This document shows positions 38,701 through 51,900 of a stretch of DNA of 64,000 nucleotides, in pieces. The notes under the pieces are model-generated. The model made no database searches and was not told the origin of the DNA. It was given only the letters and a program-made list of their open reading frames with translations. The first letter of the stretch is position 1; every line of letters starts with the position of its first letter. The stretch is from Neelides folsomi (taxonomy: Eukaryota > Arthropoda > Collembola > Neelipleona > Neelidae). The stretch spans positions 1 to 64,000 of the forward strand of contig JAQGBZ010000284.1 in NCBI GenBank assembly GCA_034687125.1. Reading direction: 5' to 3'. Both the position numbers and the translations under genes were made by a program.

Positions 38701-41700
38701 ACATTTCTAAATTAATAAAGAGGTAAAAAAATTCCCTGGTTAATTTTATATTTAGGAAATTACACATGTCAGAGCTCAAATAATGCAGATAGTTCGCAAT
38801 TATCCCAAAGTATCTATATTTTCTGGGAAGGTATATCTAAATGAATTAATTATATTTAAATAAATAATTATCTATCAACAAATACAAAAAACTGTAAACG
38901 GTCTTGTACGTTTTGAAGGGAGTTCTCCTCCATATTTAACAAAAGCAAAAATGGACATCAAAGTGTTCAAAACAAGTGAGATTCAAAATTCATATCTGAT
39001 TCCTTGTAAACCATCAAATCCTGATATTGAAATTTTACTTTCAAAGCAAGAAAATAAGGTTTTATTATTAAATGAATATTTTGATATGTAAACATTTTGA
39101 CAAACTAAACATATTGTACACATATGTAATATGACAAAAATTGACATATTAATTAATTGATTGATTTACAAAAGACTTGGGATATTCTCCAATTGAATGA
39201 ATCAATAGTCTACGATCCGACCATTGGCTTTATTCTCAACGACTTGCCTGACCCAACTGGACTCTACAAATGTTTTGTCAAAGAAGCACAAGAAAAGGAT
39301 TATGTTAGAATAGAAATTCAAAATTTCGCCCGTAAATTCCTTACCAATGCCAAATATAAAATTAAATACAAAATATTATGAAAAAAAAAATTTTAATATA
39401 TAAATTCCCAACATAGGGTATTAGTAATTATGTATTGTATTGTAATTATTCTTATTATATAATAATTATATTTTACAATTTATGCATAACGAATGTAATA
39501 ATTTTAGAGAGAGATAAAATTCCCGAATTCAACAATACAATGTCTCAAGAAGCGAGTTTCAATTTTGATACGGAATCTAGTAGATTTGTGTGTTGTTCAA
39601 ACAGTGGAAAGCCACCGTTGCTGATGCTTCTCCCCTGTGAACATCCCACCATTTGTGCATTAAAGAAATACATGCTTCTGGACGTAAATTTTTACAATAT
39701 TCATACTGGAAGAATATTTTATAATTGGGAATTTTGCAAATTTTGATTATTGGCCAGATGGAGAACACAGGCTATCGAATGAACAACTTTCCATCTTGTG
39801 CTGTTTCGAGAATTAATAAGCGAGACATTCTTGCAAACGCTGGAGTCATTCGATGTGTGGGAGATGGAATTGACATAGTTAGGGAATTTTTCTTTTCAAT
39901 TGAAAACGTCCTAGCTAAATTTAATTACTCTGCCAAAATCTCACCTCCATGTAAACGCATCAAAATTAATTCACATTTAATTATTTTTAATTAGAATTAC
40001 TTTTTTAAAACTTGTGGAATTAGTTTTTAGTTTAGATGAAGCAAGAGACGAAGATTTGATGCTTCTTGAAACAGTCTCTACACTTACTTATTACTCAAGC
40101 AAGGAAATACAAATTTATTGTTCAACCATTCCTTACTATTTTTCTCATGGGATTATGTGGTCAATTGAATGGAAAAACAAAACGCGAAGTTTTCACAATT
40201 GTAACCAAATATTAAATATTAATATTAAACAAAAAATACAATATTAAACATAAAGTTAACTTTTAGATATGATATATATTTGTAATAAAAAATATCTTGT
40301 ATTTAAATAATAATTTTGTATGTTTGTATCAACTTGACATGGTTTTTCTATAATATACAGCTGCAGAATTGAATTTGTCCAGTAATTTTTTACTTTTATC
40401 GGTGACTGGATCACTGAAGATCTCAATTAATTCAACAATTGAGTCTGTTACATGTTACGCACCTTTATGGAATAGCAATAAATGGAGAAATAAAACTTTA
40501 ATATTTAACCTTAAAGGTTTCCTTAATATCATCAAATCTAATAAATCAATTAATCGAATCGAATCGTCATTGTGTTACTTATAAATATTGATATATTCTA
40601 AATGAATTTCATATTTTTCATAGAACCAACTATTCCTAGTTTTCTTGGAGAAATTAACACAACTGTACGTTGGAATTTCAACGAAACAAATGTGACCCTC
40701 ACTTGTGAAATGAGCGGAGACCCACAACCAACTATTATTTGGATGAAAAACAATCGAGTAAATTTTACTAACTTTTTGTGAATTATGAATTACTGATAAT
40801 AAATAATTATTTAATATGCTCACAGACGCTACGTGGAAGAAACTATGTAACACAAGGGAATGGAAGTTCTCAGATATTAATTCCCAGAGTGTCGCTCAAT
40901 ATGGAAGGGGAGTTCATTTGTGTTGGGAAAAACATCGGAGGAGAAACAAAGAGATTTTTTCGTATATTTGTTATACGTGAGTTTTAAGGGACTTAAACAG
41001 ATAGTATATTTATTTAGAAAATTGTTTAATTAATCAATTTCATTTATTTTTAATTTCAGAAACAGAAGAGAGCAATTCAACATTGGTGGTCATTTTAGTA
41101 ATGTGTGGAATTTTGTCATTTGCGTTTCTCTTCATTCTTCTTTTCCTCTTTTGGAAAATGAAATATCAAAAGGAGAAAATTAGACATTTGGCCCGAGTTG
41201 CTTTCAAAGATGTTTACAATAAACAAGGAGCAGAGAAAAATGAAGGGCCGAAAGAAGAATTCCCACAACTTCAACATTCCCCAGCAATTCTTCCGATAGC
41301 CGACCAAGATCAAGAGGGAGAAGATGGCCATAATGGCTACATTAAATTTTGACTGCGTATTTAATTCTAATTGAAAAGTTTCCTTAATGTGAATATTATT
41401 CTTAACATTTGTTTTGTCGGCAATTTAATTCTCTTGGTAACAGTTTTAAAGCAAAATGTATAAAAAAAATCTTGGAAAGAAAATAAAAATTAAAAAACTG
41501 ATTTCTCATATTTAAAAATAATAAAGCTTTTTCATTTAAACAAAAAATACCAGCAACGTAATTTAAAATTTCAACTTTTCCCTTCATCATTCCTCAATTT
41601 TAACGACCCTTGTCTCCTGTAAAAAAGAGAGAACATGAAAAGAAAGAGTTTTCTATCTATGCCCAAATAATATTTAAGGAAAATAAATTATGGTACAAAC

Positions 41701-42825
41701 CAACCTACGTATTGTTTATGGGCTCATGGGTCTACACTCTGCATACATACATAGAGTTCATAGATATTCGCTCCATACATCACTTTCGCAAAAATGGTTC
41801 AGTATAATGTAACTACCATACACCTTTAACAAAAATCCTATTTATTATGAATAACGCACATAAATGAATTGAGCTGCTGTTGAAAAATAGTATTTATAGT
41901 TCTAAGTTCCAAAGTCGTTTTTGCGTTTTTGCTCATAATTCAAAAAGGGAATTATAGATTATGAAGGGAAAAATCTGAACACTCATTTCAAATGGTATGT
42001 GACGCGAATCACACTTTTTTTATATGGACAAATTGTTTATAAATATATGTATGTGTGTATACCTAATTGTAAGCATGTTATACCATAAAGTACATATCAC
42101 GAGTTAAATGAATGAGAATGTAAAAGAAAGTCGTAGTCCATTTCGCATCTAGTGCACTTGAAGGCCTCGATGAGCTTTTGTGAAAAAGATGTTCCGCTCA
42201 TGAACTTCTTTACGCACAATAAATGTTTAATGCAAAGGATGTCAACGCTCTTTGATCGTTTAAATGAATAATTAAAATGATCCGAGGAGTTAGAATAGAA
42301 AAATATTTGGAATTAACTTCTAGGCTCACGCTACCATGAGGAAGTTTAAAAAGGAAACTCAATGTTTAAACTTTTTAGTTCACAAGCCTTTGAAGGAAAT
42401 CTTGTAAAATTAGTCAGAGAGGTGAGAAGTGAGCGTGAAATCTTGATTATTTGGACATTTTCAGCTTTGGTATTATTTTTGGTTAAGGTAGGCAAAGTAA
42501 AGAATTATCTTTTCTCCGTCTCTATTGTCCCTTTTAACAAAATCCTCATTTTTCTCATGCCCATTATGTTTACTTAACTGATAAAATAAAGTTATCAGTA
42601 TTTGTAACTTACAAATAATAAAGGGGAAAGATATGAAGACTTACTGTTTCCATCGATTTCGTAAGATTGAAGAACTTCAAGTCCTGAATTGTAATCAAGG
42701 CCACAAATGACGAAATAGTCTGTAAAGCGAGTGACAGGGCCGGTGATCTTTGGTGAGCCTGGCATTCCTGGAGGAGAACTCGATCCCACCTCCCGCTCCC
42801 CTTCAGATTCCATGGTTTTCCACAA
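29744..42825 (-). CDS. DENND5: DENND5 (Rab6-interacting protein 1-like) Rab GEF/effector
   Basis: Twenty-one exons join in phase to 4281 nt (1426 residues; human DENND5A is about 1290). In transcript order they are 42825-42645, 37614-37364, 37294-37124, 36985-36669, 36443-36181, 36073-35749, 35410-35163, 35003-34867, 34777-34572, 34431-34216, 34080-33909, 33051-32784, 32067-31948, 31849-31696, 31614-31364, 31286-31141, 31007-30889, 30833-30634, 30475-30299, 30212-30035 and 29924-29744. The tripartite DENN module (about residues 15-700) shows [26 protein letters not shown] and [15 protein letters not shown]1 (about 810-1090) shows [18 protein letters not shown] and [13 protein letters not shown]. 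The PLAT domain follows (about 1090-1190, with FPCGRW just after it). RUN2 (about 1250-1420) shows [19 protein letters not shown]. Family members act at the Golgi and endosomes on Rab6, Rab11 and Rab39. The start could also be the Met four codons later. Intron 1 (37615-42644) contains a complete antisense gene, and two other introns contain DNA transposons. Confidence 0.95.
33098..33885 (+). mobile_element. Deleted Tc1/mariner-type element with long terminal inverted repeats
   Basis: Bases 33098-33145 and 33838-33885 are inverted repeats matching at 47 of 48 positions, starting TACAACCCTTTTGCATATGA. A TA dinucleotide sits at each outer edge, as expected for a Tc1/mariner target duplication. 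Between them, on the + strand, are remnants of a transposase. From 33241 there is an N-terminal part with a DNA-binding-type sequence ([20 protein letters not shown]), interrupted by a stop at 33301. A C-terminal part ends ...[18 protein letters not shown] at about 33736. The catalytic DDE core is missing, so this is an internally deleted, non-autonomous copy. It lies in a DENND5 intron about 46 bases upstream (in transcript sense) of the acceptor of exon 12, and opposite in strand to DENND5. Confidence 0.85.
35445..35510. repeat. Two-copy 25-bp AT tandem repeat
   Basis: A unit of about 25 bases of the form AATATTTATTTTATATAATT plus an A run occurs twice in tandem and partly a third time, inside the intron between DENND5 exons 6 and 7. 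Confidence 0.7.
35552..35723. mobile_element. Palindromic MITE in a DENND5 intron
   Basis: The left arm (35552-35604) and right arm (35683-35723) are inverted copies sharing GAATCGTAAAACGACCACAG and then AAATTCTTTT. The left arm carries an extra nine bases (GCCACAGAT), apparently a small duplication. The element is about 170 bp long with no coding capacity, which is typical of a miniature inverted-repeat transposable element. I could not identify a clean target-site duplication (AATT flanks the right end, and AATTGTA precedes the left), so the superfamily is not assigned. Its right edge is only about 20 bases from the 5' splice site of DENND5 exon 6. Confidence 0.8.
38205..41352 (+). CDS. Kinase-less PVR/VEGFR-PDGFR-like Ig receptor, nested in DENND5 intron 1
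   Basis: Twelve exons (38205-38459, 38558-38684, 38756-38830, 38919-39058, 39175-39331, 39508-39683, 39758-39950, 40036-40200, 40361-40516, 40624-40757, 40826-40976, 41060-41352) total 2022 nt, 673 residues. A signal peptide ([17 protein letters not shown]) is followed by about five Ig-like units. The second shows [14 protein letters not shown], then YDPTIGF and GLYKCFV, which resembles Ig domain 2 of VEGF/PDGF receptors. The last is the best conserved ([19 protein letters not shown] ... [11 protein letters not shown]). One membrane span ([20 protein letters not shown]) follows, then a tail of about 60 charged residues ending in a stop. No tyrosine kinase domain exists here, and none lies in the sequence before the next gene. 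Several N-glycosylation sites are visible (NKTTY, NGSYP, NETNVT). A decoy or co-receptor role is inference. The third and fourth Ig units are weakly conserved, so their boundaries are uncertain. Confidence 0.85.
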
Positions 42826-45336
42826 TTTGTCTCTCTAAACGCCACATTCTCAAAAACTAAAAAAAGAATATAAATTATTCCGCTAGATAGTTGTAGTTAT
42901 AATATAATAAGACATCTTACATCTAAACCTCCTAATTAAAACTAAAAATGCATTATTATTTTTTATTTTGTTGTGATTTGGAAATTAAAGGAAGGAAATT
43001 AAACAAGGAAGTATATTGAAAGTTTTAATTAAAGCAAATGACATCATATTATACATATTTTAGTATGGGTATACTATTCTGTAGAATGTTGTATGTTTAT
43101 GTCGTCCATTAATTAAGTGTTATGTTAATGTTAGAGGCACATTGATAACTAGGTATTTAAAAGAGGTATAATATACATAATTTATAGCAAATATTTAGAG
43201 GTGAACTGATAAATACATGACATTCAATAGATTTACTCATATTCTTGACTTACATACACCATGCTCCCATCATCCTCATTATATATAATAAGGAAATAAA
43301 TTAACAATAATAGCTATAATTAAGACTATTGGATCAATTAAATAACTATTGTGATCATTTAATGTATGTTCTAATAAGATAAAGCATGTAAAGATTTAAT
43401 AGAGAACAATTACATTTAATATTAATCTTATTCATTTACAATTATACCTACATAATATAAGAACTATTAAGAATACGAGAACATACTACAAGATATTTAT
43501 TAATCATTAAATAGATAAGTGTATATGGTATACAAGTACAATATGTAGCACAATATGTTATGCGTTTGCGTTAGTAAGGACGTAAGGAGAATCTGATTAT
43601 GAAAAGCAATATAGCCAATTATTTTATTAATTATTATTATATATTTAGCTCAAATATTGGGTATTGGAGCCTTTATCCTTATCAAGTAGGAATCGATATA
43701 TGAAAAATCACTAATCTGTGTATTTATAAACAATTCTTGTATGCCAAGACGAGAGAATTTGTTCAAAGAACACCACACGTTACGATTCAATTAATTCGAA
43801 ATATGAAAGTTACGTAAATAAAAACTTTTGACCATTTTTATTTCATCATAACAGCAAACTTCATTTACAATTTTTCAAAAGTTGAAAACATAACCTTTTA
43901 CTTTAAAAGTCCATTTTACCGTTCCTTTAATGACTGGCAGACCAAAAGTTGAGAACTTTGGAATGAAAACTTAAGCAATTTCTTTTCTTATTACATTGGT
44001 AAATAGGTTCTCTAATTCTCTATCATACTGTTTATTTATCTTGCACTTAACTTACTATTAGAAGAAATAATTTGTTTTAAATGTTAGTATGATATAGAAT
44101 GCGAGTTAATATAAAGCGAGATTAAGATATATGTAAATTTTAAGGATCTGTTATCTGTTTGTACAAATGCAAAGCAATCAAATGAATTTTGAATATAAAG
44201 AGGAATTATTCTAACGATCATGAATTATCGATTGAATACGGCTTTGGCAACGCTCACCACAAATTACTTTTCTTCTAGACACAAGGATATAGAAATGTAG
44301 TAATGATTATTTATTAATTTGTAAGGATTCTAATTCGAAAATACATGTATTTAAAATATATGAATATGCTGGTTGATTATTTATGCTTTCAAGACTACCT
44401 TTTTTAAAATTCGTCAAATGATAAAATGTATATTATATTACAAAAAGATACAATTTACTAAAATTTAAACAATTACTATAAATATAAAATATATCTTACC
44501 TTAATATATCAAGCTTCATTCTGGCTGGGAATTATTCCAAACTTTCGATTTTAAAAAATAGAAATTTTAAACTTTTTCATCTTGCAAGAGGAAGAAATGA
44601 AGTAAAATACTTGTAAATTAATAATGTGAATTATTGACTTGGAGGAACTATTTAATAAATCACTTTAAAATGTGAGTTGAACGAAAGTCATTTGAGCTTT
44701 GGTAGCCCAATTTATTTATCCCTTCAGCATCAGGGAAATGAAAGAGATTATAAGTTAAAGTAGAGGAAGTTTTAGTCACAAAGGGGAAAGAGATTCAACT
44801 CCTCGAAGGGAGATGATAAGAGAGATTTGGCCAAAAGATGAATTTAATTGTAAAAAGGGGGGCCGAAGTTCCTCATGAACCTCTCTGTATGATCTTCTTT
44901 CTTCGTCTGTTCATTTCATCTCATGGCTCGCGAAGGCCGAGACGGATCTTTGGGAGGAATTCAGGCAACGTCGGTTCATTGATTTTCCCCGACGGACCCA
45001 AATCCCGGCAAAAGTTGGAAGTTGATCATAAAATAAAACCACCAACAAATGGGAGTCCGAACCCGAGTTCGAGGAAACAAAGTACATTTAAATTATATAT
45101 ATATTAAAATAATTAATCCGAAATAAATAGTATTTTGTTATTTTAGTTCGTTCATTATTTGTTATTCTTGTACACGTGGTGGTGAATTTTTCCATGATCT
45201 TTCTTTTCTACTTACAATCTTCTATAGGTAGATGTATATATATAATCCCGGCGGAATCTTCAAACTTTTCCGTCTTTTTATTGACAAGACCCGAACCATA
45301 ACAAAAACTAATTGAAATTCTCGACGACACGACGAG
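42826..45336. other. Intergenic region between divergent DENND5 and GatB
   Basis: This is mostly AT-rich, with one clearly GC-richer island at about 44690-45080. DENND5 points left and GatB points right, so the island could hold a shared promoter or a 5' non-coding exon of DENND5. No conserved coding frame is seen in it; the 89-codon frame at 44838-45107 has no family resemblance. Confidence 0.5.
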
Positions 45337-47807
45337 ATGCTGAAGAATATTTGGAATAGTTTAATTCCTAACCACATTTATAAAATAAATGCAAGAAATA
45401 CGTCATCGGGATACATAAAAAGAAAGTAAGACATGGAATATTTTTAATTTTAATACTTTAAAGTAGGATCTTATAATATTTTAATATTTAATATAAATTA
45501 TTTATTAGAGAAGGATGGGAGAGTGTAATTGGACTTGAAATTCATGCTCAAATTGATTCAAAATCTAAATTATTTTCCAATGCTCCAGTCAAATTTCTAA
45601 GTCCAACAAATTGTTCTGTTGATGTATTTGATGCTGCAATTCCTGGAACATTACCGGTACTATAAAACATCCATGTTTAATGAGCTTACCATTTAAAATT
45701 AACATTCTCAGGTTTTGAATCGTACATGTGCTGAAGCTGGAGTTCTAACTGCCTTGGCTCTCTCCTGCCAATTGAACAAAAGAAGTTACTTTGACCGAAA
45801 ACATTATTTCTATTCAGATCTACCGGTAATTATAATACTGGGTAATTTATAAGTTATTTATGCTCTTAAAATTAAAAATCATTGATTTTTAAAGACTGGA
45901 TACCAAATTACCCAACAACGAGAACCATTAGCCAAAGATGGCTTCGTTGATTTTGTTGTTTCACACCCAGGGACCAAAATTAAGCCATACTATCGCAGAT
46001 CAAAACTTAAACAAATTCAACTAGAACAGGACAGTGGAAAAAGTCTTCACGATGAATTTTCTAAAACGTAAATTTGGACTTTACAATACTTATAATTGGA
46101 TTCTACATATTTGAATCAATTTAATTTAACATACCATGTGTATAGACTCACAACCAATTAAATCAGTAATACTAATATCGATAAATATTGTATACCAACA
46201 ATAATAACGAATTACCATTTACAGGAGTCTTATCGATCTTAACCGAGCTGGAATTGGTTTAATGGAATTGGTCTTCGAGCCTGATTTAAGAGATGGAGAA
46301 GAAGCCGGGTCTTTGGTTAAAGAACTTATCCTTATTCTACAAGCAATTGATACTTGTAATTGCAAAATGGAAGGTCATCATGTATTATATTTTAAGATTA
46401 ATTGAATATCAAGTCTCTTCATAAAATGATTAACTAAATTGGATAAAGTTTTCAAATTAATATTTTCAATAGAGGGGGCCTTTCGTGTCGATGCCAACAT
46501 TTCAATCAATCGTATTGGTGAAGAATTGGGAGTTAGAACGGAAGTGAAGAATATTTCTAGCGTTCGTTCTCTTGTTAATGCAATTGAATTTGAGGTCAAT
46601 AGGCAAATTAGAGTCATTGAGAATGGCGGTGTTATTGTTAATGAAACTCGGTCATTCGATTCCCAAACCAAAATGACTTTACCCATGAGGGACAAAGAAG
46701 CGAAACAAGTAAAATATAAAAATAAAATTGCTGTATTATACTATATGTGCATATGTATTCATAGCTTAATATAAATAATGTAAATTTCATATTACAGGAT
46801 TACAGATTTATGCCAGAACCAAATTTACCAGGAATGACGTTAATTAATGACGAAGGAATTGACGAAGAGTCTTCTCAATTTATAAATATTTTCCATATTA
46901 AAAAAAGACTCAAGGAGCTTCCAGATGTTTCTCGCCAACGACTTATCACCAATTTTGATCTCTCTCTTGAATCCGCCGCAACTATTATGGTTAGAATGGA
47001 TATAATATATTAACTCATATTTTAATGAATTTATTTGAATGGTATCATAATAGTATATGTTATTTAATATTATAGTAACATACTAACAATAATTAATATA
47101 TAAGTTTTAATAAGTATTAGGTATGTATATAAATCATTTCTTTTAGAACGTTCCCGGATTCAATCAATATTTCTTAGAAGTCATGAGTCATTTGAATAGG
47201 TCAAGTGGGAAAAAAGCCTTTGATACATTACAATCACCATTTCTACAATATCTCAATGAGAAAGATTTTACATTCAATGAATTGTAACTATCAATTAATT
47301 TTCAAAACAATTATTACTTGTATTTGGCACCACTATTTTGCAAATTTTTCCCTAGTCAGGTGAAGCCAGTGTATGTTGCGGAGCTAGTGGAACTCTTGGA
47401 AGGAAATGTCATTCATCTGAATAAGGCAAAGGAAATCGCCAATCTCCTTTTTGATAATGGAGACATGTCTCCAAAGAAGGTAAATCGATTTTTCAAAGTA
47501 ACAACAAAAAAATGACTACAATTGATAAATTCACCTATCAAAATATTAATTAACTTTTAAATTGAAATTTCAGATCGTCAGTGAGAAAAAATGGATCAAA
47601 TTGACTGACGATAAAGAAATCGATAAAATTTGCCAAATCGCAATTAGTTCAAATCCCAAAATTGTAGAGAAATATCTGAAGAAGAAACAACCGAAATTTC
47701 TAAACCCGCTCTTCTCAATCATAAATAGTGAAAATGATGGAAATATTGATATGAAAAAGGTGGTTAAATCCGTCCAGAATATACTTGATCATACTAATAC
47801 GAAATAA
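45337..47807 (+). CDS. GatB: Mitochondrial glutamyl-tRNA(Gln) amidotransferase subunit B
   Basis: Ten exons (45337-45425, 45509-45656, 45712-45825, 45895-46067, 46225-46373, 46473-46708, 46798-46989, 47147-47283, 47356-47479, 47574-47807) total 1596 nt, 531 residues. The protein is the B subunit of the GatCAB transamidase, which converts Glu-tRNA(Gln) to Gln-tRNA(Gln) in mitochondria. Family hallmarks are VIGLEIHAQ near residue 36, [54 protein letters not shown] and [11 protein letters not shown]. The first 30 residues ([20 protein letters not shown]) are basic and hydroxylated with no acid, fitting a mitochondrial targeting peptide. The C-terminal tail domain (YqeY-like helices) is present. 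An AATAAA overlaps the stop codon. Confidence 0.96.
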
Positions 47808-48941
47808 ATCATTGATATAACATGTGTTTACTAATCAACCTCTCATCGTCAGAATACTTTACCATCCATACCAATATTATAAAGTCATCCATAAAAGTAT
47901 TTTTTTAACTAGGATTCTTAGAGTATGTACTACCATAACTTCGAAATTGATATGATTATGAAATATTGTCATTTAATACGTTGATTCCAAAATCTTAGAT
48001 CTATTACACTTTATTTCCTAGTGGACTCACAATTAGTGCACAATGGGATGATGAGACTTTTACTCTCATTACATTTATTAAGAGATTTTTTAACACTTGC
48101 AATTTATATTTTCTTTATTATATAATTATTAGCACTGTATTGTATATGCAATCTGTAATTCAAGATCCGATATAATAGGTATGTTCTATATAATTAAATA
48201 TGGTTTAATTATAACTTATTTATTAGTTAATATTATTTAACATTTAATTATAGTTATTTGTAATTATACAGATAGGTAACAGATTTTATATAAGGTAACT
48301 AGATTTTATAAATAACATTTTTCCATTTCAACGGTTCAAGTCTTTTAAAGTTATAAGTTTGAGAAATACACGAATTTAAATTAGAATTTAGTACATATAA
48401 TATTTAATTCAGCTCCTCCGTTCTTATCATTTGGTAACTGTCTGGTTAAATATATGATAACTACAGATACATTTATAAGAACAGCTCTGTAAGTAGATCA
48501 GTTTCATTAAGTCATTGCCGTGAAAATAAAGGAGTCTTTGAAATAAATTATAATGACATTCACGTAATACCATACATCACTATTGTATAGAGTGGTAGTG
48601 AATAATAAGATCTGTAAAATAATACTCGTTTGTTTTATGATTTGAATTGAATAGCACCCAAGCTGTTTATAAATCAGCTCGAGATTGATAATACACAAAA
48701 TAGAGGAATTTCCTAGAGTACAAATTATTGACGAAAGAGAAATAAAAAATTAATATCTTGAATACTTCTTGATTAGTTAAATGCATTCTGGAAAATATTC
48801 AATAGTTAAAGTGAACATTTATGACAAGACCTAACATATTTAGATTGTGAAATTGAAATGATGACGCATTTTGGCAAACCTAATATTTGTAATATTTAGA
48901 AAAACTCAAACGTTAATCATTATTTAAGACGTGAGCGAACA
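47808..48941. other. AT-rich gap between convergent GatB and CNNM
   Basis: The 3' ends of two convergent genes face each other across 1.1 kb of AT-rich sequence that should contain both 3' untranslated regions. I see nothing else that I can name. Confidence 0.55.
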
Positions 48942-51900
48942 TCAAAGAAGTTTTGTTTCTTCAGTGGGAATGTCCCCATCTGGGTTGTCAAATACCACCC
49001 TACTCGATTTTCGGCTACATCCTCCTTCATTGAAATTCACCTCATCGAACTAAAATGACAAATAGAAGTGAGTTTAATACATTTAAATATTATAGTGTGT
49101 AGATAGCTTAAAATGTTATGATATACAGGTACATTTGTAATACTACTACATTCAAAGAATTCTATTATTTTTCCATTGAAAAGTTTTAAAGTTACCTGAA
49201 TCACAGTATGATGTTGGTCCTCGTCAACAACCTCACCAAGCACCTTTATCAAACATTTAATTCAAATGTTTATAAATTAGGAAATTATTATAATTATAAT
49301 CATAATTAATATAAGTAAATAATTTGTTTGATTTATGTATATAATTAGGTGAGTTTAACCTTCTCAATTTCTTCTTCCCAATTCTTATTCGCAGCTGCTT
49401 TGTCCGGATCTTTGTAATTTTTTTCTAAAATTGTGGCGAGCTTTGCAGCTCGATAAGCGGAATATTTGAGCTTCATAAAACAGACATCACTTAGAACCTT
49501 GACATTGTAGTCAGGAATGAAGGCAATTTTTTTAATTGAGGATTCCTGCGTTATCGTCACTAATTCAGTTCCAGTTGAAACAGGCGAAGCGACTAATGAG
49601 AATCAAATCAAATCGTTATGATAGATTACTATAATAGTAAAAGGTAGGAATAATATAGCAATTGTTAATGTTTATTAATGTTATCGAAGATAATCAAATA
49701 TTTGTACCATCAGCAGAATCCGAGGCATTTAAGAGAAATTCGGCTCCAAAGGTGGTAAATGGCCCCCCTTCAAACAACAACTTCTCTTTTCCAACCGTCA
49801 CTTCCACTTTCCCTTCGATGATCATGAGGAAGAAATCAACCGGTTTGCCCTTAATATTTTCACATTATTAATTCAAAATCTAATAATTAACTATCTAAAA
49901 TAATATTAAAGAAAATAATTGATTAATATTACCATTTCATACAAATATATCGCCGCCGGTTGATTTTCATGTGCTTTAGACTTTGAGGACTTAACGTATA
50001 TCAATGTAGTTTTTAAAAGCCTTTGAATAATTGCAACCGAAACTCTATCTTTCTTAAATGGTTCAATAGCTAAAAAAAATACCAAAATTTAATGATTTTT
50101 ATGCCTTAAAGAATCCATTATGAAAATCTTCTTACAAGTGCTGAGATATTGAACAGCAGCTAAAGCTAATGCAGGAGAAATGTCCACATTTGTCTTTTGT
50201 CGTTTGTGAGCATTGTAAGGGGCTTCTTTCCGTCTTTGTTTGTTCATCCTCGCTTGAAGCTTCCCAACTACAATTCAATTAAAATTCATCATTTAATAAT
50301 AATACCTTTAATAACAATAATAATGAAAATTCTCATTGTAATTACTACGATAAAAACCTTTGTTAAAAAATAATCAAAATCATAAATTACCATCATTTTC
50401 ATCGAGTATTTCAGCTTGGAGCAATTCCTCTAACACGTCTTCCATCGTGACAACTCCTATAGTTTCATAGTAAGGGTCTCCTGGTCCTTCAGCATTCACA
50501 TTCTGAACAAACGCCATGTGACCTCTATTTCCTATAATACCATTATTATTAATTTTCATACTTGTGTTCATATATTCTAGAATATCAATTAAATAGTTAT
50601 AACTATTACAATATAATGTATATGTATTAAATATACAACAATGACATTTAATGCTATCTAATAAAGAACTTCTGCTTATCTTAAAATACTGTTAAGTATT
50701 TTACATACATATCTGTACTTAACTACTTTACATATATTATTTAATATTAGCATTAAGGCTTTAACTCCAACGTCTATTGATGTTAATGTTTTACCATTTG
50801 GTATTGGTTATAACAACCATTGCTTGAAAATATTGTAATTGCGTTCAATAAATTGTAAGATGTTTAGTGATTCATTAAGTTAATTGTTTCTTTCTCAAAG
50901 TTTCCTCTGGGGAGAAAATTCAGAAATAAATAGTAATATAAACATTGATATACTCTCAACACAATTAAAATGTGAGAACCAACAGCATGAAGAGAGCAAT
51001 AAAGTTTGACATGGAACGAGTCATCACAAATCCTTTGCATATAATATATTATAATTTTACAATATGTTTATAAGATATCTCTTATCGTTTCGATAAGACG
51101 TCTCGCAATTGTAAATAATTATTAGTTCATTTAAATGATAAAAAAAACTTTGCGAACCTTCTCGGAAAGTGCGAAACATGTAGTCGAGCCTTGTGTTCTC
51201 AAAGACGTAGAAGAGTTGATTTTGGTAATATTCAATGACTGTTCTTAATGGGATGTTATCACTGGCGTCGAGGAGGGTGAGCTGCTTGACGTTCAGGAGA
51301 GATACGATGTTGCTCCGCTCCCTCTCATAGACCGGGATTCGAGAATAGCCTGGGAAACAAAACATCATCGAGATAACCATTAATGTTCGACGCCTTTTTT
51401 ATCAATTAAATTAATGAGCGAACCATGGTACTCAATTTCAGACATCGTCTCGTAATCCAAAACCGCATTAATCGGCAACATGAACACTCCGTCCAAATTG
51501 GTCATGATGTCTTTGACGGTTTTCTTCTTTAGGTCGAGCGCACCGGAGATGATTCCAACTTCTTCAGTCTCTAGCCCATGATGATCCTTGGTCACCTAAA
51601 TTTATGGTACAGGTTGTGTCAAAGGATCAACATTTCACTAACAATTAATAGAACAATTAAAGATTCTAAATAGAGTAGTCGTGATTCAAATAATTAAAAA
51701 ATACTTTGAGGAGTTCTTTGAGCCGCTCTCTGGTGTAAACGCTTCCAATCTCTTCTCCAAGGATTTTATCGAGTACCTTGCTGAGCGGCCAAGCAAGTGG
51801 GGCCGTGATGAACATGAAGAATTTCGTTACGTAGATCGTTTTTGCTCCGACTGCGAGGCCGTGGCGGGAGCAAATGGCCTGCGGCACAATCTCACCAAAT

